Source of the DNA: CAYLHS01 sp964383535 | GTDB lineage: Bacteria; Actinomycetota; Acidimicrobiia; Spongiisociales; UBA4744 | Assembly: GCA_964383535.1 (NCBI GenBank) | Contig: CAYLHS010000002.1 | Location: 6,022 to 70,021, forward strand | Length of the DNA stretch: 64,000 nucleotides | Reading direction: 5' to 3' | Shown: positions 26,116-33,888 of the stretch, piece by piece | Numbering within the stretch: the stretch's first letter is position 1 | Layout of the letters: each line of letters starts with the position of its first letter | Program-made: the position numbers and the translations under genes | Notes under the pieces: generated by a model | Seen by the model: the letters and a program-made list of their open reading frames with translations, nothing else | What the model was told of the DNA's origin: nothing | Databases searched by the model: none

Positions 26116-26145
26116 TTGCCTCAATCATCGTTGAGGTATTAGGAT
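26116..26145 (+). promoter_or_regulatory. ArsR-type operator overlapping a leaderless promoter
   Basis: CCTCAA-N6-TTGAGG (26119-26124 / 26131-26136) is a dyad of the ArsR class. It lies between TTGCCT (26116-26121) and TAGGAT (26140-26145), which is 7 nt before the arsR-arsC ATG. Binding would block the promoter, fitting autorepression relieved by arsenite or another metal(loid). Confidence 0.65.
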
Positions 26146-26152
26146 CGAGTGG

Positions 26153-26803
26153 ATGGATATCGAGTCGAGAGCGAAACGGCACGCAGCGTTGGGCGACCCG
26201 ATTCGACTTGCCCTCGTCGACGACCTGTCCACCTCGGATCGCACTCCCGGCGAGCTGTCGCAGCGCCATGGTGTGCCATCCAACCTCCTCGCGCACCATC
26301 TCGACGTTCTCGAGAAGGCAGCGTTGGTCGTTCGACTGTCGTCATCGGGCGATGCTCGGCGCCGGTATGTCCACCTCAAGCACGAAGCACTCACCGGGCT
26401 CGGCGTTTCGTTTCCGGCTCCGGACGGTCCAGTGCTCTTCATCTGCACGCACAACTCCGCCAGATCGCAACTCGCGGCAGCCGTGTGGTCGGAGAGCCTC
26501 AGTGAACCAGCATCGAGTGCCGGCACTCACCCTGCAGAGAGGATCCATCCCGGCGCCGTGGAAGCAGCAGCCCGAGCAGGCTTGGACATCAGCGGCGGAC
26601 GACCACGGTCGATCGACGAGATCGAGCTTCAGCAGTCACTCGTGATCACGGTCTGTGACCGGGCGCACGAGGAACTGACCCCGGAGGCAACGTGGTGGCA
26701 CTGGTCGACGCCCGATCCGGTCGACCTGGCCACACCGGAGGCATTCGATGGTGCGCTCGCTGCACTCCGAGACAGAATCGAAACCCTTGGGAGGACTCGA
26801 TGA
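26153..26803 (+). CDS. ArsR-family repressor fused to arsenate reductase/LMW phosphatase domain
   Basis: 216 aa. Residues ~1-85 form a winged-helix ArsR domain (ALGDPIRLALVDDL, LLAHHLDVLEKAALV). Residues ~92-216 are a low-molecular-weight-phosphatase-type arsenate reductase with the P-loop CTHNSARS (C-x5-R). Such fusions occur in actinobacteria. No obvious Cys-x-Cys metal site of the classical ArsR helix is visible, so the inducer site may differ. Leaderless start; overlaps the next arsC by ATGA. Confidence 0.88.
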   Translation: MDIESRAKRHAALGDPIRLALVDDLSTSDRTPGELSQRHGVPSNLLAHHLDVLEKAALVVRLSSSGDARRRYVHLKHEALTGLGVSFPAPDGPVLFICTHNSARSQLAAAVWSESLSEPASSAGTHPAERIHPGAVEAAARAGLDISGGRPRSIDEIELQQSLVITVCDRAHEELTPEATWWHWSTPDPVDLATPEAFDGALAALRDRIETLGRTR

Positions 26804-27423
26804 CCACCGACGTCATTCGCCAGATCACCGACCGTATCGCACCGGACTACGAGCAGATCTTTCCTCGGGAGATCACCCAGCGAATCGTCGCCGAGTCGCT
26901 GAGCACGTTGAAGGAGCAAGCGACCATCACCGCATGGCTCCCGACCTTCGCTGAGCGATTCGCTCGAGATCGGCTGCGCGCGCTCGCAAAGGCCGAGCAT
27001 CTCGTCGACGACGAACGCCCCGCCGTGCTCTTTCTCTGCGTGCACAATGCAGGCAGATCGCAGATGGCGGCCGGCCTGCTCCGACACCTCTCAGGCGGGG
27101 CAATCGCGGTGTTCTCAGGTGGTTCCGAGCCTGCCTCCGAGATCAACTCGGTTGCCGTGCAGGCCATGGCCGAGATCGGCATCGATATCACGAGCGAATT
27201 CCCCAAGCCGTGGACCAACGAGGTCGTCGGTGCCGTCGATGTCGTCGTGTCGATGGGGTGCGGTGACGCCTGCCCCATACTCCCGGGAAAGCGCTACCTC
27301 GACTGGGAACTGGAGGATCCTGCCGGCAAGACCATCGAGGTCGTACGGCGGGTTCGTGACGAGATCGCGCGACGTATCAGGGGCCTCGTCACTGAACTCG
27401 GCGTCGAACCGCGGACTGTCTGA
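26800..27423 (+). CDS. arsC: Arsenate reductase with N-terminal helical domain
   Basis: 207 aa. An N-terminal three-helix domain (~1-70) precedes a low-molecular-weight-phosphatase-like reductase with P-loop CVHNAGRSQMA. Downstream, MGCGDACP supplies the pair of Cys for a thioredoxin- or mycothiol-linked relay, followed by DWELEDP. It reduces arsenate to arsenite. It is translationally coupled to the arsR-arsC fusion. No arsenite efflux gene (arsB or acr3) is adjacent, so export must be encoded elsewhere. Confidence 0.9.
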   Translation: MTTDVIRQITDRIAPDYEQIFPREITQRIVAESLSTLKEQATITAWLPTFAERFARDRLRALAKAEHLVDDERPAVLFLCVHNAGRSQMAAGLLRHLSGGAIAVFSGGSEPASEINSVAVQAMAEIGIDITSEFPKPWTNEVVGAVDVVVSMGCGDACPILPGKRYLDWELEDPAGKTIEVVRRVRDEIARRIRGLVTELGVEPRTV

Positions 27424-27476
27424 TTCACCCTGGTCATCGCCGGTGATCTCACGTAGAGTGACATCAGGGAGGGAAC

Positions 27477-27887
27477 ATGGCGACCACGAGAGCGTCGGAC
27501 CGAAGCGGCTATGTCGCAGCGATCATCGTCAACGCGGCGCTGATCTACCTGCTCAGCAACCTCCTCGAGTGGAACCTCCTGCCGTTCCTCACAAACGACT
27601 TCGTGACGGTCAGGGGGTTGATCCGGCTCTCGCTGATCGTGGCAATCGTCTTCAACGCGGTCTTCCTGACCTTCGACGTCCCATGGTTCAGATCCACGGG
27701 ACGTATCGTGATGAGTGGGCTCAGTCTTGTCGTCTCGGTGGCCCTGTACCGGACGTTTCCTTTTGACTTCTCACCGTACAGTTTCGACTGGTCGACCATC
27801 GTGAAGGTGCTCGTCGCGATCGCAATCGGCGGATCGGCGATCGCGATCCTCGCCGAGCTGGTGAAGCTCGTACGCGGGAACAGGTAG
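27477..27887 (+). CDS. Four-helix membrane protein of unknown function
   Basis: 136 aa, four hydrophobic segments with conserved-looking WNLLPFLTNDF between helices 1 and 2. The ATG follows GGGAGGGAAC, and TAGAGT lies a little further upstream, giving a ~10-nt untranslated leader. The gene at 45366 has an almost identical start context, but its protein is not obviously related. Function unknown. Confidence 0.7.
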   Translation: MATTRASDRSGYVAAIIVNAALIYLLSNLLEWNLLPFLTNDFVTVRGLIRLSLIVAIVFNAVFLTFDVPWFRSTGRIVMSGLSLVVSVALYRTFPFDFSPYSFDWSTIVKVLVAIAIGGSAIAILAELVKLVRGNR

Positions 27888-27930
27888 CCAAGCCTGAGCC
27901 TCGGCTGTTGGGATCTTCATTGGTGTGAAC

Positions 27931-28011
27931 GGCTCTTCCATCTCCCGCTCCACCGCATACACCCTCAACATCGGGCTCCGCCCTGCTGTGGGAAATGGGA
28001 GCAGAGGCTCA
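27931..28011 (+). repeat. Repeat family A, copy 3 (diverged)
   Basis: It shares GGCTC..TCC.TC and CACCCTCAACATCGGGCTCC (27957-27976) with the first copy (CACCTCCCAACGTTGGGCTCC region). It lies between the convergent membrane-protein gene and modC. Confidence 0.45.
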
Positions 28012-28024
28012 CCTCACGAGCCCT

Positions 28025-29062
28025 CTAGCCCGGTTCGACGCCTATCTCGGTTGCCTTGATCGACACCCACACGACCGACCCAGTAGTCAGCTCGAGCGAC
28101 CGAACGGAGTCCGACGTGACCTCCACGGTCAGGGGGAGAGGCGTCCCGACGTTCAGCCTCGCACGATCTCCCAGCGATTCGACGAGATCGATCGTCGTCT
28201 CCCACGAGTTCCGAGGGCTTCCCTCCGGCCGACGGAGGTGCAGTGAAATGGCCCTGGGGTGAATCGTTGCGAGCACGGGACCTGCAATCGTGTGGTCAGC
28301 GATGTGGACGACGTGAGAGCCGATGGTGACGGTGCCCCGCTCGGCGAGGCCCGTGAACAGGTTGGAGCCTGCCAGATCTGCAACGTACGGGGTCCGGGGT
28401 CGCAACCGGATGCTCTCGGCGGTGCCACGTTGGGTGATAGACCCATGTTCGATGACGAGGATCTCGTCGGCGAGCAGAAACGCCTCGCTGGGATCGTGGG
28501 TGATCAGCAGCCGCGGCCCATCGAACGCGTCGAGGTGCTCGGCGAGGGTTCGTCGAAGCCGCGTGCGAGTAGTGACATCGAGTGCAGCAAGCGGTTCGTC
28601 GAGGAGCAACACCTCCGGGCGAGTGGCGAGAGCACGGGCAAGCGCGACTCGCTGCGCCTGGCCGCCCGACAGCTGATGGGGCTTGAGGTGGGCCACCTCC
28701 GAGAGACCGAGCCTTGCCACCCAGTCGTCGACCACCCCTTCGCGTTCCGCGCCAAACGCCACGTTCTGGACAACCGTCATGTGAGGAAACAGGATGTAGT
28801 CCTGAAACACGACTCCCATGTGCCGCGACTCCGGTGGAGCGAACACGCCAGCGGCAGGATCATCGAGCACACGGCCGTCGAGTGTCACTCTGCCCTCTTC
28901 GAGTGGCAGGAGACCGGCCAATATGGCAACGATCGTCGACTTCCCCGCCCCGTTCGGTCCGAGTAGCGCAACGGTCCGTCCGGTGGGCACGGTCATCGCC
29001 ACGTCGAGTCTGAACCCCGTGCCGTGACCGAAGACGATGCGCGCGTCGAGACCGGTCACCAT
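28025..29062 (-). CDS. modC: Molybdate ABC transporter ATPase
   Basis: 345 aa. The ATPase domain has Walker A GPNGAGKST, signature LSGGQAQRVALARAL and Walker B VLLLDEPLAALD. The C-terminal ~130 residues form a TOBE-type domain with SVVWVSIKATEI, as in ModC. It powers uptake of molybdate (or tungstate) with ModB and ModA. The start overlaps the end of modB, so modA-modB-modC form one unit. The start is ATG 29062 (GTG 29059 is possible); the frame remains open upstream inside modB. Confidence 0.92.
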   Translation of the reverse strand: MVTGLDARIVFGHGTGFRLDVAMTVPTGRTVALLGPNGAGKSTIVAILAGLLPLEEGRVTLDGRVLDDPAAGVFAPPESRHMGVVFQDYILFPHMTVVQNVAFGAEREGVVDDWVARLGLSEVAHLKPHQLSGGQAQRVALARALATRPEVLLLDEPLAALDVTTRTRLRRTLAEHLDAFDGPRLLITHDPSEAFLLADEILVIEHGSITQRGTAESIRLRPRTPYVADLAGSNLFTGLAERGTVTIGSHVVHIADHTIAGPVLATIHPRAISLHLRRPEGSPRNSWETTIDLVESLGDRARLNVGTPLPLTVEVTSDSVRSLELTTGSVVWVSIKATEIGVEPG

Positions 29063-29844
29063 GTCTTCCACCAACGGTCGCGCAGGGTGACGAGGACGGC
29101 CAGCGATATCGCCACCATGACCAGACTCAACGCGATCGCCGTGTCGCGATTGCTCTCCAATGCGACGAAGACTGCAAGCGGCAGCGTCTGGGTGCGTCCC
29201 TGCAGATTGCCCGCGAAGGTGATCGTCGCACCGAACTCGCCGAGCGCCCGTGCCCAGGTGAGGACGAGTCCGGCTCCAATCGATGGCATGATCATCGGGA
29301 GTGTCACTCTGCGCAGGACGGTCCATCGTGTAGCGCCCAACGTCGCCGCGGCGCCCTCGTATCGCGCGTCGAGGTTGCGCAACGCGCCTTCGACCGTGAT
29401 GACGAGGAACGGCATGGCGACGAACGTGACGGCAAGAATGACACCCCAGACCGAGAACGGCAGTACGAGACCCGTCGCCTTGTAGAGAGGCTCTCCCACG
29501 AGCCCCCGACGGCCAACTGCGAAGAGCAGTGCCGCCCCGCCGACTACAGGTGGCAGGACCAGTGGGAGCAGCACCATCCCCCTGAGCAGCGTTCGCCCCG
29601 GGAACTCCACCCTGGCGAGCAGCCACGCGAGGGGAACACCAACGACGGCCGCGATCACCGTCGCACTCAGCGACGAGATCAACGACAGCTTCAGCGCATC
29701 CACAACGATCGCGCTGGACAACAGCGATGGGAGATCCCGCCACGGCGTTCGTGCGAGCAGACTGATCAGCGGCACGACGAAGACGCCCGCACCGAGTGTC
29801 GCGAGCGCGATGAGCAACAGAGGCGGACGGCTCCGACGGCTCAT
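29056..29844 (-). CDS. modB: Molybdate ABC transporter permease
   Basis: 262 aa with about six membrane segments and the permease EAA loop (AAATLGATRWTVLRRVTLP...GEFGATITFAGN) that contacts the ATPase. It forms the channel of the molybdate importer. Its ATG overlaps the modA stop (ATGA) and its end overlaps modC. Confidence 0.93.
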   Translation of the reverse strand: MSRRSRPPLLLIALATLGAGVFVVPLISLLARTPWRDLPSLLSSAIVVDALKLSLISSLSATVIAAVVGVPLAWLLARVEFPGRTLLRGMVLLPLVLPPVVGGAALLFAVGRRGLVGEPLYKATGLVLPFSVWGVILAVTFVAMPFLVITVEGALRNLDARYEGAAATLGATRWTVLRRVTLPMIMPSIGAGLVLTWARALGEFGATITFAGNLQGRTQTLPLAVFVALESNRDTAIALSLVMVAISLAVLVTLRDRWWKTW

Positions 29845-30584
29845 GGTGCAGCGAAGCCGTAGCGCGAGAGGATCGCCTGTCCCGCGTCCGACAGGACGAA
29901 CTCGACGAACGCGTCGGCTCCTCGGGGATTGGGGGCCGAGACGAGGGCGGCGATCGGATACCTTGCGACCACATTGTCGGACGCTGGGATCTCGATTCCC
30001 TCGACTCGCCCGCCGGCCGACGCGACATCGGTCACATACACGATGCCGGCATCCAACTCACCGAGCTCGATCTTGGTGAGCAACGCGCGAACGTCGGGCT
30101 CGTTGGAATCGATCGATGGAACGACCCCCGCCTTCTCGAGTGCCTGGCGACCGAAGTTGCCGCAGGGAACGCCTTCGGCACACAGCCCGATCAGAAGGCC
30201 GGGTCGGGAGAAGTCGGCAAGACCGGTCACGCCGGCAGGGTTGCCGGGCGCTACCGCAATCTCCAGAAGGTTCGATGCGAACACTCGCGGCTCACCCGCG
30301 ACCTCACCCGCAGCGACCACGCTGTCCATATTGGACATGTTGGCAGAGGCGAAAACGTCCGCGGGAGCCCCTTCGATGATCTGCTCACGCAGCGCCGAAC
30401 TCCCGGCGAAGTTGAGTACGACGTCGTTTCCGGGATAGGCGGCCTCAAACGCCGTCTCGATCTCGGCGAACGCATCGGTGAGTGACGCTGCTGCGGAGAC
30501 CCGAACCTCCGACGACGATCCGCCACACGAGACGATGACCATCGCCAAAACGGCCGGCACGCACAGGGGCAGCGACTTCTTCAC
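29841..30584 (-). CDS. modA: Molybdate-binding lipoprotein
   Basis: 247 aa extracytoplasmic binding protein. The signal peptide ends at VIVSC. The mature N-terminus has the family's VSAAASLTDAFAEI, and LNFAGSSALREQI and GAPADVFASA hold the Ser/Ala anion-binding residues. First gene of modABC. The GTG start lies 7 nt after TACCTT (30597-30592), so the transcript may be leaderless. No molybdenum riboswitch or ModE dyad is evident upstream. Confidence 0.93.
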   Translation of the reverse strand: MKKSLPLCVPAVLAMVIVSCGGSSSEVRVSAAASLTDAFAEIETAFEAAYPGNDVVLNFAGSSALREQIIEGAPADVFASANMSNMDSVVAAGEVAGEPRVFASNLLEIAVAPGNPAGVTGLADFSRPGLLIGLCAEGVPCGNFGRQALEKAGVVPSIDSNEPDVRALLTKIELGELDAGIVYVTDVASAGGRVEGIEIPASDNVVARYPIAALVSAPNPRGADAFVEFVLSDAGQAILSRYGFAAP

Positions 30585-30666
30585 GGGCCGGAAGGTAGCA
30601 GCGGCAGGCTACGGGGCTGCACGCGAGTCGGTCGGCTACTCGCGCAAGAGCTGCTTGACTCGTGAC

Positions 30667-31884
30667 ATGTCATCGACATGGCCACTGGTAGCCGTCCTCG
30701 TCGTGGCGTTCCTCGGGGCGATGTTCTTGGCAGCGTCCGAGACCGCCCTGCTTCGCATCAGCAAGGCACGGGCCTCCATGCTCCGCCACCAGAGCGGCCG
30801 TCGGGGGGTCAGGCTCGCCGTGCTGATCGGCGATCTTCCACGCGTGCTCAACACCATCCTCCTGCTCGAACTCCTGGCACAGATCGCGTCCGCGACCGTG
30901 ACTGGAATGCTCGCCGCGCAGTGGTTCGGATCGGTAGGGGTGACGGTCGCATCGATCGTGCTCACGATGCTGCTCTTCGTCTACGCGGAGGCAATTCCGA
31001 AGACATTCGCGGTCCGGCACGCGGACAGGGTTGCCCTTCGGGTCGCGTCGGCCGTCTCTTTGCTCGCCGCACTGATGAGACCGATCGTGTCGGTGCTGGT
31101 GTGGGTGGCGGATCTCCAGGCTCCCGGAAAGGGCATCGCGGCGTCACCAACGATCACCGAGCACGAGCTTCGGTGGCTCGCACGGAGCGCGGCCGCCGAA
31201 GGTGAGATCGACGTGACCGACAGGGAGATGATCGAACGGGCGTTTCGATTCGGTGATCGAAGGGCCGACGACATCATGGTTCCCAGGACCGACATCGTTG
31301 GAGTCCCCTCGGCCAGCACCATCGAGCAGGCGATCCACGTCGCCATCGAGTCGGGACACAGACACCTGCTCGTGTACCAGGGGACCCTCGATGACATCCT
31401 CGGTGTCGTGTCGCTGCGTGTCCTCGTAGCCGTACCGGCGGACCGCCGAGCCATCACCGTCGATCATCTGTTGTCGCGCCCTCTGACCGTCCCCAGGTCG
31501 AAGCACATCACTGCCCTTCTGCGCGAGATGCAGTCCGATGGGACACACCTCGCAGTCGTGATCGATGAGTATGGGGGAACGGCCGGGCTGGTCACGATCG
31601 AGGATATCGCCGAGGAGCTGATCGGCTCGGTCACCCAAGACGAGCTGATTCGAACCGGCGACTCGACATGGTCGGTGGCCGGCCTCCTTCCTGCGGAAGA
31701 CCTCAGGGATGCGTTGGGTGCAGATCTTCCAGACGGCGACTGGAACACAGTGGGCGGACTCGTTGTCGGGCTCCTCGAACGACTCCCCCGTCTGGGTGAT
31801 GAAGTGACCGCAGCGGGCTATCGGTTCCGAATCACGTCGATGCGTGGACACCGTATCCACCGCATCGAGGTGACCGCGGTATGA
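30667..31884 (+). CDS. CNNM/CorC-type transporter (DUF21, CBS pair, CorC-HlyC domain)
   Basis: 405 aa. The N-terminal DUF21 membrane domain (~1-140; FLAASETALLRISKARA and YAEAIPKTFAVR) is followed by two CBS domains (DDIMVPRTDIVGVP; VVIDEYGGTAGLVTIEDIAEE) and a C-terminal CorC-HlyC transporter-associated domain. Family members mediate Mg2+/Co2+ efflux or Na+/Mg2+ exchange; annotation as hemolysin is historical. The ATG is chosen to begin just before the first helix. Confidence 0.9.
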   Translation: MSSTWPLVAVLVVAFLGAMFLAASETALLRISKARASMLRHQSGRRGVRLAVLIGDLPRVLNTILLLELLAQIASATVTGMLAAQWFGSVGVTVASIVLTMLLFVYAEAIPKTFAVRHADRVALRVASAVSLLAALMRPIVSVLVWVADLQAPGKGIAASPTITEHELRWLARSAAAEGEIDVTDREMIERAFRFGDRRADDIMVPRTDIVGVPSASTIEQAIHVAIESGHRHLLVYQGTLDDILGVVSLRVLVAVPADRRAITVDHLLSRPLTVPRSKHITALLREMQSDGTHLAVVIDEYGGTAGLVTIEDIAEELIGSVTQDELIRTGDSTWSVAGLLPAEDLRDALGADLPDGDWNTVGGLVVGLLERLPRLGDEVTAAGYRFRITSMRGHRIHRIEVTAV

Positions 31885-31887
31885 GCG

Positions 31888-33015
31888 TCAGTATCTGAGG
31901 ACGGCTGCAGCGACTGTTCCTTCCGGCGCGCCGAGGTACACCGAGCCTCCGTGGCGCCACGTCTCGACAACCGACATATCCACAAGATCTCGATCGCCAG
32001 GCCGATAGGCCTCGTGCTGGGCAACCAAGCCCTCTGCGGCGGTTCCCCACACCGTGACTGCGGGGTCGACGAACAGGCTGGCAACACGACCGTCTCGCGC
32101 CGCGCGCACCACTCCTTCGATGGTTCGTTCGGCCGGGGCGGCTCCGCTCGCGAGGGTCAGCCGTACAGCATCCCTCTCCCTGTCGAAGAAGGAACCGGCG
32201 ATCTGCCACGCACGCGCTCGCAGCCCTTCGTCTCGAACGACGTCCGGGTTGCCCACGACCTCACCCTCGAGTATCAGCGGATGCCGGCTCGCCGCCCGGT
32301 AGATGGGCAGAAGGTACTCGACACCGGCGAGCACGAGCGGGACGTCCGGCTCGATCAACGCGGCAACCCCTCGGTCGATCGTTCTGAAGAATCGATCGAG
32401 GCGCCTGTCGTCAGTTTCCTTGCCCATGCCCTGGCCGTGGAAGATCGCCGTCGGACTCCCGCGACCACTCACCCCCGACTGATGAAACTGAAGCTGGCGT
32501 TCGAGGTCTTCGTGTTGCAGCACTTCAGACATGCTGGTCGGAAGCCCTCCGACATCGATCTCGCCGACCTCGAACCTCGTTGCCCAGAGGAGTCGCACCC
32601 GATGTCGACTGAGCGCGAGCACATAGACTCGCGCACCGCTGCTGATCACCTCGAGGAGCGGCTTGACGTGGAAACCGTCACCAACGGTCACACGCTCCTC
32701 GAAAGAAACCGGCAGCCGAAACGTGTGGAGCTGGTCGGCCGACAAGAACGCCGCAAGCCCGTCGCCCTGATGCTGCCAGAACGCCGAGTCAGCAATCAGA
32801 TCGACAATCGGCTTCAAGAGCCGATCTGCTTCAGGTCCTCTCTTGCCCGTTTCCTCGACGAGCATCCTGCGCGCTTCTCTGGCGAGGTTCTTCATGCGGA
32901 TCGGATCCTGCTGGATCTCGGGCCCGGCCCGATGAGTTGGCAAGTAGATGGAGATCGCCGGGGAGGCTCTCACATCGACGAGGGTCCCGAAACTCTCGCG
33001 GCTCACGACGTCCAT
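31888..33015 (-). CDS. Bacterial archaeo-eukaryotic release factor-like (baeRF) protein
   Basis: 375 aa soluble protein. The N-terminal pattern SIYLPTHRAGPEIQQDPIR, then FWQHQGDGLAAFLS and FHVKPLLEVI, is typical of the baeRF families (3/7-like), bacterial relatives of the eRF1/Pelota fold proposed to act at stalled ribosomes. Which subfamily it belongs to cannot be settled here. GGAG precedes the ATG. It is divergent from the DUF3298-like lipoprotein. Confidence 0.7.
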   Translation of the reverse strand: MDVVSRESFGTLVDVRASPAISIYLPTHRAGPEIQQDPIRMKNLAREARRMLVEETGKRGPEADRLLKPIVDLIADSAFWQHQGDGLAAFLSADQLHTFRLPVSFEERVTVGDGFHVKPLLEVISSGARVYVLALSRHRVRLLWATRFEVGEIDVGGLPTSMSEVLQHEDLERQLQFHQSGVSGRGSPTAIFHGQGMGKETDDRRLDRFFRTIDRGVAALIEPDVPLVLAGVEYLLPIYRAASRHPLILEGEVVGNPDVVRDEGLRARAWQIAGSFFDRERDAVRLTLASGAAPAERTIEGVVRAARDGRVASLFVDPAVTVWGTAAEGLVAQHEAYRPGDRDLVDMSVVETWRHGGSVYLGAPEGTVAAAVLRY

Positions 33016-33072
33016 GGATCTCCCTTCGCGGGCCACCACCTCCAAACCTACACGTGGCGATACAGTGGAGGG

Positions 33073-33861
33073 ATGCGACGCCTCATCCTCATCGCAGTCG
33101 TTGTCGCGACGGGTTGCACCGTCAGCCCCTCTTCGACGACCCTGCCGAACTCTGCCCCGACAACGACGTCGACGACAACCCCCGCGACCACGACCAGCAC
33201 GACGTCGATGCCCACCACCACGACCACGACCGCGACCCAACCAACGACAACCACCGCGCCGGCACCGGATGTCCTCACACAGACTCGATCCGACGAATCG
33301 GCGACCTTCCAGCTGACCGTGAACTCCCCCATCGTCGAGCATGTCGACAAAGCCGCTCAGATCAACGAACGGATCGCACAGACGATCGGCGAGACCGTTG
33401 ACGCATTCCTCGTTCAAGCGGCGCGGACGGGCGTGGAAAACGTCGCTGGCCCCCATCAGCTCCACGTCTCCTATCGGACGGGCACGGTGACTCCTACCCT
33501 GTTGAGCCTGGAAATCGACGTCTCCACATACATCTCCGGAGCGGCACATCCCTCCGAGACGGTCTCCGCCTTGACGTTCATCGACGGAAACCAGACCAGC
33601 GTCTCGGACCACATCACCAACACCGATGAGGTTGCCAATGCACTCGCGACCTCGATCGCCCAGCAGTTCGGAGGCACCCCTGTCGAAGTCATCGACGCCG
33701 TAGGCGGAGCTGATCAGCTTCTCGAGCTTGCCAACTTCCTCGTCACGGACGGCGGGGTCATCGCCTTGTTCGACCAGTATGCAGTGGCTCCCGGCGCTGC
33801 CGGCATCGTGCGAGTGATGATCCCGTTCGACCAACTCACCCTCTCCGGGTGGCCCTCCTGA
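33073..33861 (+). CDS. DUF3298/RsiV-like lipoprotein
   Basis: 262 aa. Lipobox VVATGC, then a long Thr/Pro-rich linker (~residues 17-70), then a domain with HVSYRTGTVTPTLLSLEID...AAHPSETVSALTF that fits the DUF3298 domain found in anti-sigma factor RsiV and related surface proteins. RsiV binds lysozyme; whether this one does is unknown, and no cognate sigma factor is adjacent. TACAGT (33061-33066) is 6 nt before the ATG. The frame is open far upstream but is not coding there. Confidence 0.75.
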   Translation: MRRLILIAVVVATGCTVSPSSTTLPNSAPTTTSTTTPATTTSTTSMPTTTTTTATQPTTTTAPAPDVLTQTRSDESATFQLTVNSPIVEHVDKAAQINERIAQTIGETVDAFLVQAARTGVENVAGPHQLHVSYRTGTVTPTLLSLEIDVSTYISGAAHPSETVSALTFIDGNQTSVSDHITNTDEVANALATSIAQQFGGTPVEVIDAVGGADQLLELANFLVTDGGVIALFDQYAVAPGAAGIVRVMIPFDQLTLSGWPS

Positions 33862-33888
33862 CAAGGACCGGCGGTATCCTCAGCTACC

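Noticed and set aside
28025..30028. 667-codon minus-strand frame containing modC
   Set aside because: Only the first 345-aa modC part is genuine; the rest overlaps modB out of frame. The start was set at 29062.
31951..33072. Plus-strand extension upstream of the RsiV-like lipoprotein
   Set aside because: Antisense to the baeRF gene; the lipoprotein signal begins at 33073 behind a leaderless -10.
33173..33262. Tandem-repeat tract of ACG/ACC triplets
   Set aside because: Ordinary Thr/Pro-rich linker coding of a lipoprotein, similar to those in the HtrA-like, GH13 and substrate-binding proteins.
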